Positions 21,481 to 29,178 of a stretch of DNA of 46,492 nt are shown piece by piece. Position 1 is the stretch's first letter; each line of letters begins with the position of its first letter. The translations under genes and the position numbers were made by a program. Location of the stretch: contig CAZPUR010000008.1 of assembly GCA_964589815.1 (NCBI GenBank), positions 1-46,492 of the forward strand, read 5' to 3'. The stretch is from CAZPUR01 sp964589815. GTDB taxonomy: Bacteria; Patescibacteriota; Microgenomatia; UBA1400. The notes beneath the pieces were generated by a model that saw only the letters and a program-made list of their open reading frames with translations, ran no database searches and was not told where the DNA came from.

Positions 21481-21698
21481 TGACTGAAGATTTTAGAGAA
21501 GGTATCCAGGCAGCATTAGAGGCCTTTCCAGAAGGCGCCTTTGGATGGGCTGATGAGGTTATAAAACGAATGGAGGACTCAGAACAAAGAGTTGTATTTG
21601 AAAGTACTTTTTGGGATTGTATGCAAGCATCAGAAGATAGACAAGTAAAAGCAGAGGTTACAAATTGGAGAACCTTGGCACGAATATGGTCTCCTTAA
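21480..21698 (+). CDS. Small acidic protein of unknown function (72 aa)
   Basis: Not recognised. 72 residues, rich in Glu and aromatic residues, helical (FREGIQAALEAFPEGAFGWA then DEVIKRMEDSEQR). The ATG overlaps the TAA of the preceding frame by one base and follows AAAGGA, a good ribosome binding site. It is therefore translationally coupled to the interrupted gene upstream, and the two may form a two-protein unit. It converges on recJ, overlapping its end by four bases. Confidence 0.55.
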   Translation: MTEDFREGIQAALEAFPEGAFGWADEVIKRMEDSEQRVVFESTFWDCMQASEDRQVKAEVTNWRTLARIWSP

Positions 21699-23506
21699 TT
21701 CCTAAGTAGCTTTATATCCTTAATTCTTAATTCCAAATTCTTATTCCCGTTCCAAAGATTTTTCTCCAAGTTATAGCAAATATCGATTAAGTCTCTAGGA
21801 GAAATTTTGGAGGAAAGGTGGCCAAGGTTAAAAGCAATGGCATTGAAAATTACTCCATTGTTCAATTGTTTCATTGTTTCATTGTTAATTGCTGATAGCT
21901 TTAGTTTTAAATGTTTTCTTTCGCGACCAACCGCTCTAACCTCTAAAACTTTAACTTGACGGCTGGCAAAAACAGGCCTGTGATTTTCCAAGCCAAAAGG
22001 GCTAAATTTCTCAATTTGATTAAATAAAGACCAATTAATATCATTTAGTTTAATCTCCAAATCAATATTAATTATGGGCTCAAGTAATTTATCTTTAACT
22101 TTTTTAGCCGCTGCTTTTTCTAATTTTAATTTTAATTCTTTTATTTTTTCAGTTTTGACGGTAAAGCCAGCAGCCATAGGATGACCGCCTAAGTCCTCAA
22201 ATCCCGACTCAACTTTTCTTAAGAACTTTATCATATTAAAACCTTTAACTGAGCGGCCCGAACCTTTGGAAAATTCTTTTTCTTGAGCCACCACAATGGC
22301 CGGTTTATAAAATTCTTCGACTAACTTACCGGCTACCAAACCAATCACACCCGGATTATATGATTCGTGGGCAATAAATATCACTTTTGGACTTGATGAA
22401 CTTGATGAACTTTTAAACTTTTTCTTTGCGTGTTCAAAAGTTTTTTCAGTTAACTGCTGGCGCTGGCGGTTAATAGAACCTAATTTTAGAGCTAAACCAT
22501 CAGCTTTTGTTTCTCGGGGGGTGCATAATAAACGCAGAGATTCCAAGGCCTCCTCTAACCTACCCATGGCATTTAAACGCGGACCAATAATATAACCAAG
22601 GTGGTAAGTATCCATCTCTTTTTGGGGAATAACCGCTTCTTTGCATAAGGCTTTAATGCCGGGCCGATTACTTTTTCGCAATTCTTCCAAACCAAAACTA
22701 ACTAAACTTCTGTTAATTCCCAACATCGGCATCATATCAGTAATAGTCCCAATGCAAGCCAGTTCTAACGTATTGGAGGCTTTAAAACCTTTTAAATCTT
22801 TATGAAAGCTCTTATATATTTCTTTGGCAAAAAACCAGGCGACGCCAGCGCCGGAAACTTTATCAGAATGAATGACAGCATACGCTTTGGGAAGATCTAA
22901 AGAGAGTTTACCCCGCACCGAACTTGTTCTGGTACGGGGCTGGTGGTGGTCAGTAATAATAACACCAATGCCTTTTTTCTGAGCATATTTAACAGCCCGG
23001 TGAGCGACAATACCATTATCAACAGTAATAATTAAGAACTTAGAACCTAGAATCCGGAACTTAGGGTCTTTTAAAATATCATCTATGCCTTTGGGGTTGA
23101 GGCCGTAACCATGCTCTTCGCGTTGAGGAATAAAAGGCATTACTTGAGCGCCCAAATGATGGAGGGTTTCCCATAAAACGGCGGTGGCGCAAATACCATC
23201 AGCATCATAATCGCCGTAGATAATGATATTTTCTTTTTGAGCAATGGCTTTCTTAATACGTTTGATGGCTTGATTAAGTTCTGTTTTTTTAATCCCTAAA
23301 GTAGTAATTTTTAATTGATAAGGGTCAGAAGGATTAAGAAATTCATTGATCTGTTTTTTAGTTTTCAATCCCCTACTTTTAAGGAGAAGTTTTATTATAT
23401 CTTTTACCTCTAAGGAGTCCCTGCCTTGCCGGCCGGCCGGCATCCGACTACCTTGGAGGTGTTTTTTTTCTCTTAGCTGATTTATTATTTTCCATTTTTT
23501 CTTCAT
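21695..23506 (-). CDS. recJ: Single-stranded-DNA exonuclease RecJ
   Basis: 5'-3' single-strand exonuclease of the DHH family, used in recombination and mismatch repair. Motifs: IIYGDYDADGICATAV (motif I), VITDHHQP (DHH), GAGVAWFFAKE, GPRLNAMGRLEEA, and the DHHA1 part HESYNPGVIGLVAGKL with GSGRSVKGFN and GGHPMAAGF, then an OB-like end. I start it at 23506 (MKKKWKII). The frame runs on to 23554, but that overlaps the divergent cca gene. At least five short inserted-looking peptides break the conserved order: RMPAGRQGR, RTRTSSVRGK, KFRILGSKF, a run of seven Ser, and INNETMKQLNNG. Each is written by palindromic or repeated DNA. Confidence 0.94.
   Translation of the reverse strand: MKKKWKIINQLREKKHLQGSRMPAGRQGRDSLEVKDIIKLLLKSRGLKTKKQINEFLNPSDPYQLKITTLGIKKTELNQAIKRIKKAIAQKENIIIYGDYDADGICATAVLWETLHHLGAQVMPFIPQREEHGYGLNPKGIDDILKDPKFRILGSKFLIITVDNGIVAHRAVKYAQKKGIGVIITDHHQPRTRTSSVRGKLSLDLPKAYAVIHSDKVSGAGVAWFFAKEIYKSFHKDLKGFKASNTLELACIGTITDMMPMLGINRSLVSFGLEELRKSNRPGIKALCKEAVIPQKEMDTYHLGYIIGPRLNAMGRLEEALESLRLLCTPRETKADGLALKLGSINRQRQQLTEKTFEHAKKKFKSSSSSSSPKVIFIAHESYNPGVIGLVAGKLVEEFYKPAIVVAQEKEFSKGSGRSVKGFNMIKFLRKVESGFEDLGGHPMAAGFTVKTEKIKELKLKLEKAAAKKVKDKLLEPIINIDLEIKLNDINWSLFNQIEKFSPFGLENHRPVFASRQVKVLEVRAVGRERKHLKLKLSAINNETMKQLNNGVIFNAIAFNLGHLSSKISPRDLIDICYNLEKNLWNGNKNLELRIKDIKLLRN
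21855..21896 (-). repeat. Tandem-like insertion in recJ coding for NNETMKQLNN
   Basis: Repeated words CAATGAAACAATGAAACAATTG (given here as separate CAATGAAA units) encode INNETMKQLNNG near the C-terminal end of RecJ, between conserved beta strands. It is one of five such insertions in this gene. Confidence 0.5.
22386..22418 (-). repeat. Tandem AAGTTCATC repeat in recJ coding for poly-Ser
   Basis: Three near-identical AAGTTCATC units encode seven consecutive serines directly before the conserved KVIFIAHESYNPG block. The run has no counterpart in the RecJ fold that I know of and looks like slippage or insertion. Confidence 0.55.
22911..22939. repeat. 29-bp palindromic element inside recJ
   Basis: CCCCGCACC (22911-22919) and GGTACGGGG (22931-22939) pair with one mismatch around GAAC-TT-GTTC. 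The element encodes RTRTSSVRG, inserted directly after the catalytic VITDHHQP motif. Confidence 0.6.
23031..23067 (-). repeat. Repeat-like insertion in recJ coding for KFRILGSKF
   Basis: AAGTTCCGGATTCTAGG and TTCTAAGTTC words encode PKFRILGSKFLI between the helix after motif I and the ITVDNG strand. The same CTAAGTTC words recur in the secF insertion. Confidence 0.45.
23428..23441. repeat. GCCGGC-type palindrome in recJ coding for MPAGRQG
   Basis: A perfect 14-base palindrome of GGCC units inside GC-rich DNA encodes SRMPAGRQGR near the RecJ N-terminus. The surrounding gene is AT-rich, so base composition changes sharply here. Confidence 0.6.
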
Positions 23507-23511
23507 ACGGT

Positions 23512-23521
23512 TATAATAATA
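23512..23521. promoter_or_regulatory. Overlapping divergent -10 elements for recJ and cca
   Basis: TATAATAATA at 23512-23521 offers TATAAT on the plus strand (8 bases before the cca ATG at 23526). It also offers TATTAT on the minus strand (6 to 9 bases before the recJ ATG at 23506). Only 19 bases separate the two start codons, so both messages should be leaderless. Confidence 0.6.
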
Positions 23522-23525
23522 CCAT

Positions 23526-24929
23526 ATGGATTTTAAAATTCCTCTTTTAGTCACTAAAACTCTTCAGGTCTTGGAAAAGGCTGGTTTTGAAGCTTATGTG
23601 GTCGGCGGCGCCATTAGAGATCTATTAATGAAGAAAAAAACCTATGACTGGGATTTTACTACTAATGCCAAACCTGAAGAAATCCAAAAAATATTCCCGG
23701 AAAGTTTTTATGATAATCAATTTGGTACGGTCGGTATCAGCGCTGAAGAACTGATTAAGCAATTTAAACTTAAAAACTATGACTTTAAAAAAGAAGAGAT
23801 TGACCCAAAGGATATTTTTGAAATCACTACTTTTCGCAGTGAACAGGGCTACACTGACCGCAGGCATCCGGATAAGGTATCTTGGGGTAAAACCTTAAAA
23901 GATGATTTACAAAGAAGAGACTTTACTATCAACGCTCTGGCCCTTCTCCGCCAGCCGGCGGATCAGGGTAAACAAAAAATTATCGATTATTTTGGCGGGC
24001 AGGAAGATATAAAAAATAAATTAATTAGAGCCGTGGGTGAACCGAAAAAAAGGTTTATTGAAGATGCTTTGAGAATGATGCGGGCTATTAGGATTGCCAC
24101 GGAGATTGGTTTTTTGATTGAAGAAAAAACAAGACAGGCAATAGAAAAAAACGCTCATTTAATTAATCGAATTGCCAAAGAAAGAATCAAAGATGAATTG
24201 TTTAAAATATTAAAGTCTGATTTTCCGGCCGACGGCATTAAACTTTTAGATAATTGCGGTCTTTTAGCTTTTATTTTGCCAGAATTAATCAAAACAAAAG
24301 GCATAAACCAGGCCGGTCATCATACTAAAGATGTTTGGCATCATTCAATCGATTCTTTGGCTGAATGTCCTTCGCCAGACCCAATTGTGAGATTGGCTAC
24401 TCTACTTCATGATTTGGGTAAAGCTATTGCCTTTAGGCAAAAACAGGGCAAAATTACTTTTTACGGCCATGAAGTCGTCGGCGCCAGACTGGTTAAAAAA
24501 ATTGCTGACCGGTTGAGGTTTTCCAAAAAAGACAAAGAAAAATTATGGCTATTAGTCCGCTTTCACATGTTTGCTTATGAACCGAAAATGACGGATAAGG
24601 CTATTAGAAGATTTATTAAACGGGTGGGTAAAGAAAATATCAACGAGATGATGATGTTGAGAATCGGCGACCGCAAAGGCGGAGGTAGTAAGGCTACCTC
24701 CTGGAGACTAAGAGAACTTCAAGAAAGGATTGGTAAATTAATGTACCAACCTTTGGAAATTAAAGACTTGAAAGTTAATGGCAATGATGTGATGAAAATC
24801 CTGAAAATAAAATCCGGACCAAAGGTAGGAAAAGTTTTGGAAAAGTTATTTGAAGAAGTCATGGAAGATGTGAAGAAAAATAAAAGAGAGTATTTACTGA
24901 AACAAATTAAAAGGTTAAAAAGTTTATAA
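23526..24929 (+). CDS. cca: CCA tRNA nucleotidyltransferase / poly(A) polymerase family with HD domain
   Basis: 467-residue class II nucleotidyltransferase that adds or repairs the 3' CCA of tRNA. The head motif VVGGAIRDLL is at about 25-34, the catalytic carboxylates in YDWDFTT (about 39-45), then RRDFTINAL (about 135), ERIKDEL in the neck, and an HD phosphohydrolase domain with ATLLHDLGK (about 293-301) and FYGHEVVGA. It also carries a GC-rich palindrome giving LRQPADQG just after the RRDFTINAL block. It diverges from recJ by 19 bases with a leaderless-type start. CCA-adding versus poly(A)-adding activity is not decided by sequence alone. Confidence 0.93.
   Translation: MDFKIPLLVTKTLQVLEKAGFEAYVVGGAIRDLLMKKKTYDWDFTTNAKPEEIQKIFPESFYDNQFGTVGISAEELIKQFKLKNYDFKKEEIDPKDIFEITTFRSEQGYTDRRHPDKVSWGKTLKDDLQRRDFTINALALLRQPADQGKQKIIDYFGGQEDIKNKLIRAVGEPKKRFIEDALRMMRAIRIATEIGFLIEEKTRQAIEKNAHLINRIAKERIKDELFKILKSDFPADGIKLLDNCGLLAFILPELIKTKGINQAGHHTKDVWHHSIDSLAECPSPDPIVRLATLLHDLGKAIAFRQKQGKITFYGHEVVGARLVKKIADRLRFSKKDKEKLWLLVRFHMFAYEPKMTDKAIRRFIKRVGKENINEMMMLRIGDRKGGGSKATSWRLRELQERIGKLMYQPLEIKDLKVNGNDVMKILKIKSGPKVGKVLEKLFEEVMEDVKKNKREYLLKQIKRLKSL
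23947..23962. repeat. Palindromic element in cca (TCCGCC...GGCGGA)
   Basis: TCCGCC at 23947-23952 and GGCGGA at 23957-23962 frame AGCC. It encodes LRQPAD directly after the conserved FTINAL motif. It is the same TCCGCC core as the elements at 29878 and 36899 and in RNase P RNA. Confidence 0.6.
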
Positions 24930-24951
24930 AGTTTATAAAGTTAACAAGTTA
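24918..24951 (+). repeat. Tandem AGTTTATAA repeat at the 3' end of cca
   Basis: Three AAGTTTATAA/AAGTTAACAAG-type units span the cca stop codon and reach the convergent secF stop. No terminator is seen; it may be a degenerate tandem repeat of the kind found inside recJ. Confidence 0.4.
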
Positions 24952-25800
24952 TTTCTTCTTAAATTTATCCCATACAATTAATAACGGCGCCGCCGTAAAC
25001 GTAGAAGAATAGGTGCCGGAGATAGTACCAATTAATAAAGCCAAAGAAAACCAGCGAATGGTTTGGCCGCCTAATAAATAAAGACATAAAAGCATAAAAA
25101 TAATGGTCATGGAGTTGTTAATTGACCGAGGCAAAGTTTCTACCACTGCTTTGTTAACCAAAGCTTTAAACTCTACCTGGGGATTTTTTTTAATTGAATC
25201 TCTAATTTGGTCATAAACTACCACCGTATCGTGAACCGAAAAAGAAAGGATGGTTAAAAGGGCTGTCACAAACAAAGTATCTATTTCTACTCCCAAGAAG
25301 TGCCCTAAAAGAGAAAAAGCGCCGAGTAAAATAATGGTGTCGTGAAACATCGCCAGAATGGCGCAGACACCATATTTTTTATCCTTAAACCGGTAAGCCA
25401 CATATAAAAGAATAAAACCGGCGGCCAAAACAATAGCCAAGATTGTTTTTTTAATTAATTCTTTGCCGATGCTGGGACCAACGGTTTCAAACCTAACCTC
25501 TTCAATTTCGCCAAACTCAGTTTTGAGATTTTCTAATAACTGATTCTTTTTCTGTTCGTCAATTTCTTTTGTTTTGAGAATGTAGGTTTCCTCACCTGAT
25601 TTCTGAACCGATAGCCCTTCTATTCCTTCTGTTTCTGAGATTTTGCTAGGTTCTAAGTTCTGAGTTCTAAGTTCTAATATACTGCCGCCGGTAAAATCAA
25701 TCGAGGGCTTAATCCCCCAAACAATTAAAGAAAAAATTGAAGGGATTAGAAATAAAGCGGAAATTAAAAAATATAGTTTTTTATAATGCATCAAGTTCAT
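24949..25800 (-). CDS. secF: Protein translocase subunit SecF
   Basis: 283-residue membrane subunit that helps the Sec translocon with proton-driven export. Six membrane segments are predicted: one N-terminal, and five after a periplasmic domain (about 40-120). Visible blocks are SIDFTGGSILELR near 33-45, VGPSIGKEL (about 108), the FSVHDTVVVYDQIRD motif at about 187-201 and NNSMTIIFMLL. A short repeat-written stretch RTQNLEPSK follows the FTGG block. Its ATG overlaps the secD stop (ATGA), so the subunits are co-translated. Confidence 0.95.
   Translation of the reverse strand: MNLMHYKKLYFLISALFLIPSIFSLIVWGIKPSIDFTGGSILELRTQNLEPSKISETEGIEGLSVQKSGEETYILKTKEIDEQKKNQLLENLKTEFGEIEEVRFETVGPSIGKELIKKTILAIVLAAGFILLYVAYRFKDKKYGVCAILAMFHDTIILLGAFSLLGHFLGVEIDTLFVTALLTILSFSVHDTVVVYDQIRDSIKKNPQVEFKALVNKAVVETLPRSINNSMTIIFMLLCLYLLGGQTIRWFSLALLIGTISGTYSSTFTAAPLLIVWDKFKKK
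25646..25678 (-). repeat. Repeat-like insertion in secF coding for LRTQNLEP
   Basis: Alternating TTAGAACT/CAGAACTTAGAAC words encode LELRTQNLEP at the start of the SecF periplasmic domain. The words match, in complement, those of the recJ insertion at 23031. Confidence 0.45.
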
Positions 25801-27107
25801 GGTTTTGACCGATAAAAAATTCTAATTAATGTTCTAGTTACTACAATCCCCGTAAATAAGCTGATGCCAATCCCTAAAGCTAAAGTTAAAGCAAAGCCGC
25901 GCACCATTCCCGAGGTATTTAAAAAAGACCAATTAAACGGATTAAATAAAATAAAACAAGTAATTAAAGTACAAATATTAGCATCCTTAATTGATTCCCA
26001 AGCTCGTCCAAAAGCAAGTTCAATGGCGGTGGCCGCCGGTTTACCCAACCATTTTTCTTCTTTCAAACGTTCAAAAATTAAAATATTGGCGTCAACCGCC
26101 ATGCCGACGGAAAGGAGGAAACCGGCAATTCCGGGCAGAGTTAAAGTGACCGGAATTAATTTATATAATGCCAAGCTTAAAAGACCGTAAACCACCAGTC
26201 CCAGACTGGCCAGAAAACCTAAGAAACCATAGAGAACAATCATAAATAAAATCACTAAAATCAAACCTACTAAACCGCCTCTAATACTTTTCTCCACCGA
26301 TTCTTCTCCTAGAGTAGCGCCGATGGTTTTTTGCTCCACAATTTTAATGGGTACAGGTAAAGCGCCGGCATTAAGCTGAATCGCTAAATTCTTAGCTTCC
26401 TTAAGATCAAAACTGCCACTGATAACTGCTTGACCGCTTAAGATTGGTTCATTGACTGTGGGTATGGTCACCGGCAAGCCATCTAAAAATATGGCCACTT
26501 GGAAACCAACGTTGTCTTGAGTAATGGCTGCAAATTTTTCTACCCCTTCGTTATTAAACTGAAGCGCCACCATTGGTTCGCCGGTCTGCTGGTTAAATTG
26601 CACTTGGGCTTTTTTTAAATCTCTGCCGGTCAAGTCTGTAGGCATAAAGTCAAAAATTTGCAAAGCCGAGGGAGAAGCCTTTTTGTCTTCACTAAGTTCA
26701 CGAAAATCAAGTTGGGCAGTTTTGCCGACCAAAGAGATAGCTTCATCAATATTTTTAACTCCGGGCATTTCCACCATAATTCGAGATTTATCTTTAGTCT
26801 TGGCGATCTGAATCAGAGATTCTGTTAAACCATAAAGGTCAATCCGGCGGGCAATGACTTCTTTGGCTGCCTGCAAAGCTTCATCCTGATCTTCGGAAGC
26901 AATATCCTTCATTTCTGCCTCTAAAACCAATAAAGCTCCTCCCGCTAAATCCAGGCCTTTTTTTATCTTCAGCTCCCGTCTAAACTTAATTGGACCCCAA
27001 GAAATATTAATTTCTTCAGGTAATTTGAAAATAAAGGGAAAGTCAACTATTAACGAAACTAAGGTCAATAATAAAATAAACCAAATTAGAAAACGGGGTT
27101 TGGTCAT
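25797..27107 (-). CDS. secD: Protein translocase subunit SecD
   Basis: 436-residue partner of SecF. It has an N-terminal membrane segment (about 7-25), the GLDLAGGALLVLE block (about 52-64), a periplasmic P1 region with ARRIDLYGLTE, then six-helix export domain motifs: GLVGLILVILFMIVLYGF, VGMAVDANILIFERLKEE (about 335-352) and RAWESIKDANICTLIT. The length is near the short bacterial form. It overlaps AbrB upstream and SecF downstream by four bases each (ATGA). Coupling SecDF to a small regulator and a nucleotidyltransferase in one transcript is unusual. Confidence 0.95.
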   Translation of the reverse strand: MTKPRFLIWFILLLTLVSLIVDFPFIFKLPEEINISWGPIKFRRELKIKKGLDLAGGALLVLEAEMKDIASEDQDEALQAAKEVIARRIDLYGLTESLIQIAKTKDKSRIMVEMPGVKNIDEAISLVGKTAQLDFRELSEDKKASPSALQIFDFMPTDLTGRDLKKAQVQFNQQTGEPMVALQFNNEGVEKFAAITQDNVGFQVAIFLDGLPVTIPTVNEPILSGQAVISGSFDLKEAKNLAIQLNAGALPVPIKIVEQKTIGATLGEESVEKSIRGGLVGLILVILFMIVLYGFLGFLASLGLVVYGLLSLALYKLIPVTLTLPGIAGFLLSVGMAVDANILIFERLKEEKWLGKPAATAIELAFGRAWESIKDANICTLITCFILFNPFNWSFLNTSGMVRGFALTLALGIGISLFTGIVVTRTLIRIFYRSKP

Positions 27108-27322
27108 TTGAGGTTTTTTTTAGGCTTCTTTTTAGTGCCCCTTAGAATATCAGAAGCAATCAATAATTGTTGAATGCCAAAAAATTTATAAACCAGTTGG
27201 TTTTGGTCTACTCTTTTTTTCACTTCCACCGTATCTCCTGGTCTGATGCCTACAGCCTTGACAAAATCGGCAGGCACAGTTACTCCTAGGCTATTGCCTA
27301 TTTTCATTACTCGCTGCTTCAT
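27104..27322 (-). CDS. AbrB/SpoVT (MazE-type) DNA-binding protein
   Basis: 72-residue swapped-hairpin DNA-binding protein. MKQRVMKIGNSLGVTVPADF at the start, then VGIRPGDTVEVKKR, are the standard AbrB/MazE block; the basic tail is GTKKKPKKNLK. It overlaps the wHTH-nucleotidyltransferase gene by 32 bases and secD by four. Such proteins act as autorepressors or as antitoxins. No toxin of the MazF or PIN type is next to it, so a transcription regulator of its own operon is the simpler reading. Confidence 0.85.
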   Translation of the reverse strand: MKQRVMKIGNSLGVTVPADFVKAVGIRPGDTVEVKKRVDQNQLVYKFFGIQQLLIASDILRGTKKKPKKNLK

Positions 27323-27914
27323 TTTGCTGCCCTCCAGCGACTAATTCTTCCTCGTCGCCCGCCAACATTACTCTGCTACCTAATAAAATACTATGAATGA
27401 AAGGATCTCTCCTTTTTTTACGAAAGTCAAACTCCTCTTTGCTCATCACCGTATAATTAATATCCCTGCCTAATTTAGTTTCAAAACCGCGCACTACCGC
27501 CGCCAGCTGAGGTAAAACCACTTCACCCACGATGAGAAGGTCAACGTCGCCAGGGCGGGGATCCAGACTGCGGCTAAAACGACCGGAAAGCATCACAAAC
27601 TTTATCTTGCCAATTTTATTCTTATTTTTAATCAATTCCCTGCCTAAACCACTCGTCTTAACTACTAAATGAAGCAATTCGTCATAGAATAAATAATTTT
27701 TATTAAAAGAATAATAAACCCTATTAGCTCTAGCTTCTTTTCTAACCATCCCCCGTTCTTCCATCCGCTTCAGCTCCCGCCTGACCGCATTAATTTCTTC
27801 TCCTGTTTTCCTGACCAATTGACGCACATAAAATATTTCTTTGGGTTCAGATAAAAAAATCTGCAATAGTTTGGCTCTAACTTTGGAAACGAAAAAATCA
27901 GTCAGCAGGGCCAT
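27291..27914 (-). CDS. Winged-helix protein fused to a minimal nucleotidyltransferase domain
   Basis: 207 residues. A winged-helix domain (about 5-75) has the DNA-reading helix in VRQLVRKTGEEINAVRREL and the wing at ARANRVYYSF. A nucleotidyltransferase-fold domain (about 90-180) has MLSGRFSR and the metal-binding carboxylates in PGDVDLLIVGE. The glycine-serine part of the classic MNT motif (GSxARG) is altered to SGRFSR, so activity is uncertain. It heads the operon with AbrB, secD and secF. AAGGAGTGGAAA before the ATG is a good ribosome binding site. Probably a regulator; it may modify a partner. Confidence 0.78.
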   Translation of the reverse strand: MALLTDFFVSKVRAKLLQIFLSEPKEIFYVRQLVRKTGEEINAVRRELKRMEERGMVRKEARANRVYYSFNKNYLFYDELLHLVVKTSGLGRELIKNKNKIGKIKFVMLSGRFSRSLDPRPGDVDLLIVGEVVLPQLAAVVRGFETKLGRDINYTVMSKEEFDFRKKRRDPFIHSILLGSRVMLAGDEEELVAGGQQNEAASNENRQ

Positions 27915-27941
27915 TTTCCACTCCTTAATCTAGGGCAGGCC

Positions 27942-27962
27942 CCCCCGATGTAACATCGGGGG
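27942..27962. repeat. Perfect palindrome CCCCCGATGT-A-ACATCGGGGG
   Basis: Ten-base perfect arms (27942-27951, 27953-27962) with one base between. It lies between the DUF3048 gene and the wHTH gene on the same strand. No U-run follows. It may act as a mobile palindrome or as an RNA 3' stem. Confidence 0.65.
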
Positions 27963-27971
27963 AGGGTAAAC

Positions 27972-29177
27972 TTAGTAAGTTACCTCTGTTCCTGTAGGTA
28001 GAATTTCGATCCAGATTTTACCTCGAACAAATTTTATTTCTTTGCCGTCACTGGAATAAAACTGGGTTCTGCCTTTACGGGAATCCTTGCTCCATTTGGC
28101 CTCAATTACTTTACCGTTTTGAAAGACTAAAGCTTTCCCCTCAGTAATAGTCTCATAAATAAGATGAATATTGCCCGGGTAACCATCATTAGCCGGACTT
28201 TCCTTGGCAAATTGAATCACTACATTTTTACTGGTCAACTGTTCATTTTTATTCAAGTCTTGGTGAACTTTGCCGCCGTTAAGCCTTTTATAGCTATTAG
28301 CCGCCTTATCATATTCCCAAGCGACGGTATAATCACCGTAATCGGACCAGAACGGAAACTCAATTTTAGCTCCATCGCCCCTGGTTGATTCGGCGGCTTC
28401 GTCTTGAAAACTCCAAGCGACAAAGTTACTATCCCAGCTTTCTCCTTCAGGATCCTTATTCGTCCAACCTCTTTTTTCGGCCACGGCCCAAAGTTTTTCC
28501 GTGGTGGTATACATCGTATGTTCGGTAGCGACGGTGTGGCCAATTCTTTCATAATCACGCCAAAAAGTGGGATAGCCAATGGAAAATTGGTTTAAATCGT
28601 TTTCTCCTTCCCAGCCATATTTTCTGATTTGACCCAAAGCATCAGCCTTTCCTCCGTTAAGACAACCTTCTCCAGTTTGAGGGTCGCAGTGGGCACCGCC
28701 AACATGAACATATAAGGCCGGTCCATATTCAGAAGCCCAGTCCACAAAGTAGGTCCGCGCGCTTCTGACCGGACCTAAAATTTCCTCTTTCGCCACCACA
28801 TCACAATAAAATAAAGCGCCAAAGCGGGTAATGCCGCCTTCAGCGACCGCCTCATAAATAACGTCTGCTTCAGAAATGCCTGATTGAGGTCGAGCTTCTT
28901 GATGATTTTCGATCATGACGAACAAAGGTCTTTTTTCTGACCATCTTTCTTTCTCTACCTCAGTAAACATCTTGCCATTTAAAGGACATTGAGCCGTCTT
29001 AGGTCCGGAAATATCTATTAAAAGACTTTCCTCTGTCTCAATCCCCGTCCCCGGTTGTTTTAAAGCCATCGGTTTTTTAAACTGGTTGAAAACAGCAAAA
29101 GAAACACCAGTTGATAAAAGATAAAGGCCTAAAAAGGCTAGAATTTTAAAAACAAGGTTAGATTGATTTTTAAACAT
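27972..29177 (-). CDS. DUF3048 (YerB-like) membrane-anchored protein
   Basis: 401 residues from the chosen start. An N-terminal anchor (about 9-28, LVFKILAFLGLYLLSTGVSF) is followed by a spacer and the DUF3048 domain: RPLFVMIENHQEARPQSGIS, then ADVIYEAVAEGGITRFGALF, GPVRSARTYFVDWA and YVHVGGA. The C-terminal domain ends GRTQFYSSDGKEIKFVRGKI. The family is found on the outer face of the membrane in Gram-positive and CPR bacteria; its function is unknown. The frame is open 32 codons further, but AAAGGA before the ATG at 29177, and a position one base after the DUF4446 stop, support this start. Confidence 0.9.
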   Translation of the reverse strand: MFKNQSNLVFKILAFLGLYLLSTGVSFAVFNQFKKPMALKQPGTGIETEESLLIDISGPKTAQCPLNGKMFTEVEKERWSEKRPLFVMIENHQEARPQSGISEADVIYEAVAEGGITRFGALFYCDVVAKEEILGPVRSARTYFVDWASEYGPALYVHVGGAHCDPQTGEGCLNGGKADALGQIRKYGWEGENDLNQFSIGYPTFWRDYERIGHTVATEHTMYTTTEKLWAVAEKRGWTNKDPEGESWDSNFVAWSFQDEAAESTRGDGAKIEFPFWSDYGDYTVAWEYDKAANSYKRLNGGKVHQDLNKNEQLTSKNVVIQFAKESPANDGYPGNIHLIYETITEGKALVFQNGKVIEAKWSKDSRKGRTQFYSSDGKEIKFVRGKIWIEILPTGTEVTY

Positions 29178-29178
29178 T

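Noticed and set aside
27104..27914. Classic toxin-antitoxin module
   Set aside because: The AbrB protein and the nucleotidyltransferase resemble parts of such systems, but the latter carries a DNA-binding domain and a degenerate active-site motif, and both are locked into the secDF operon.
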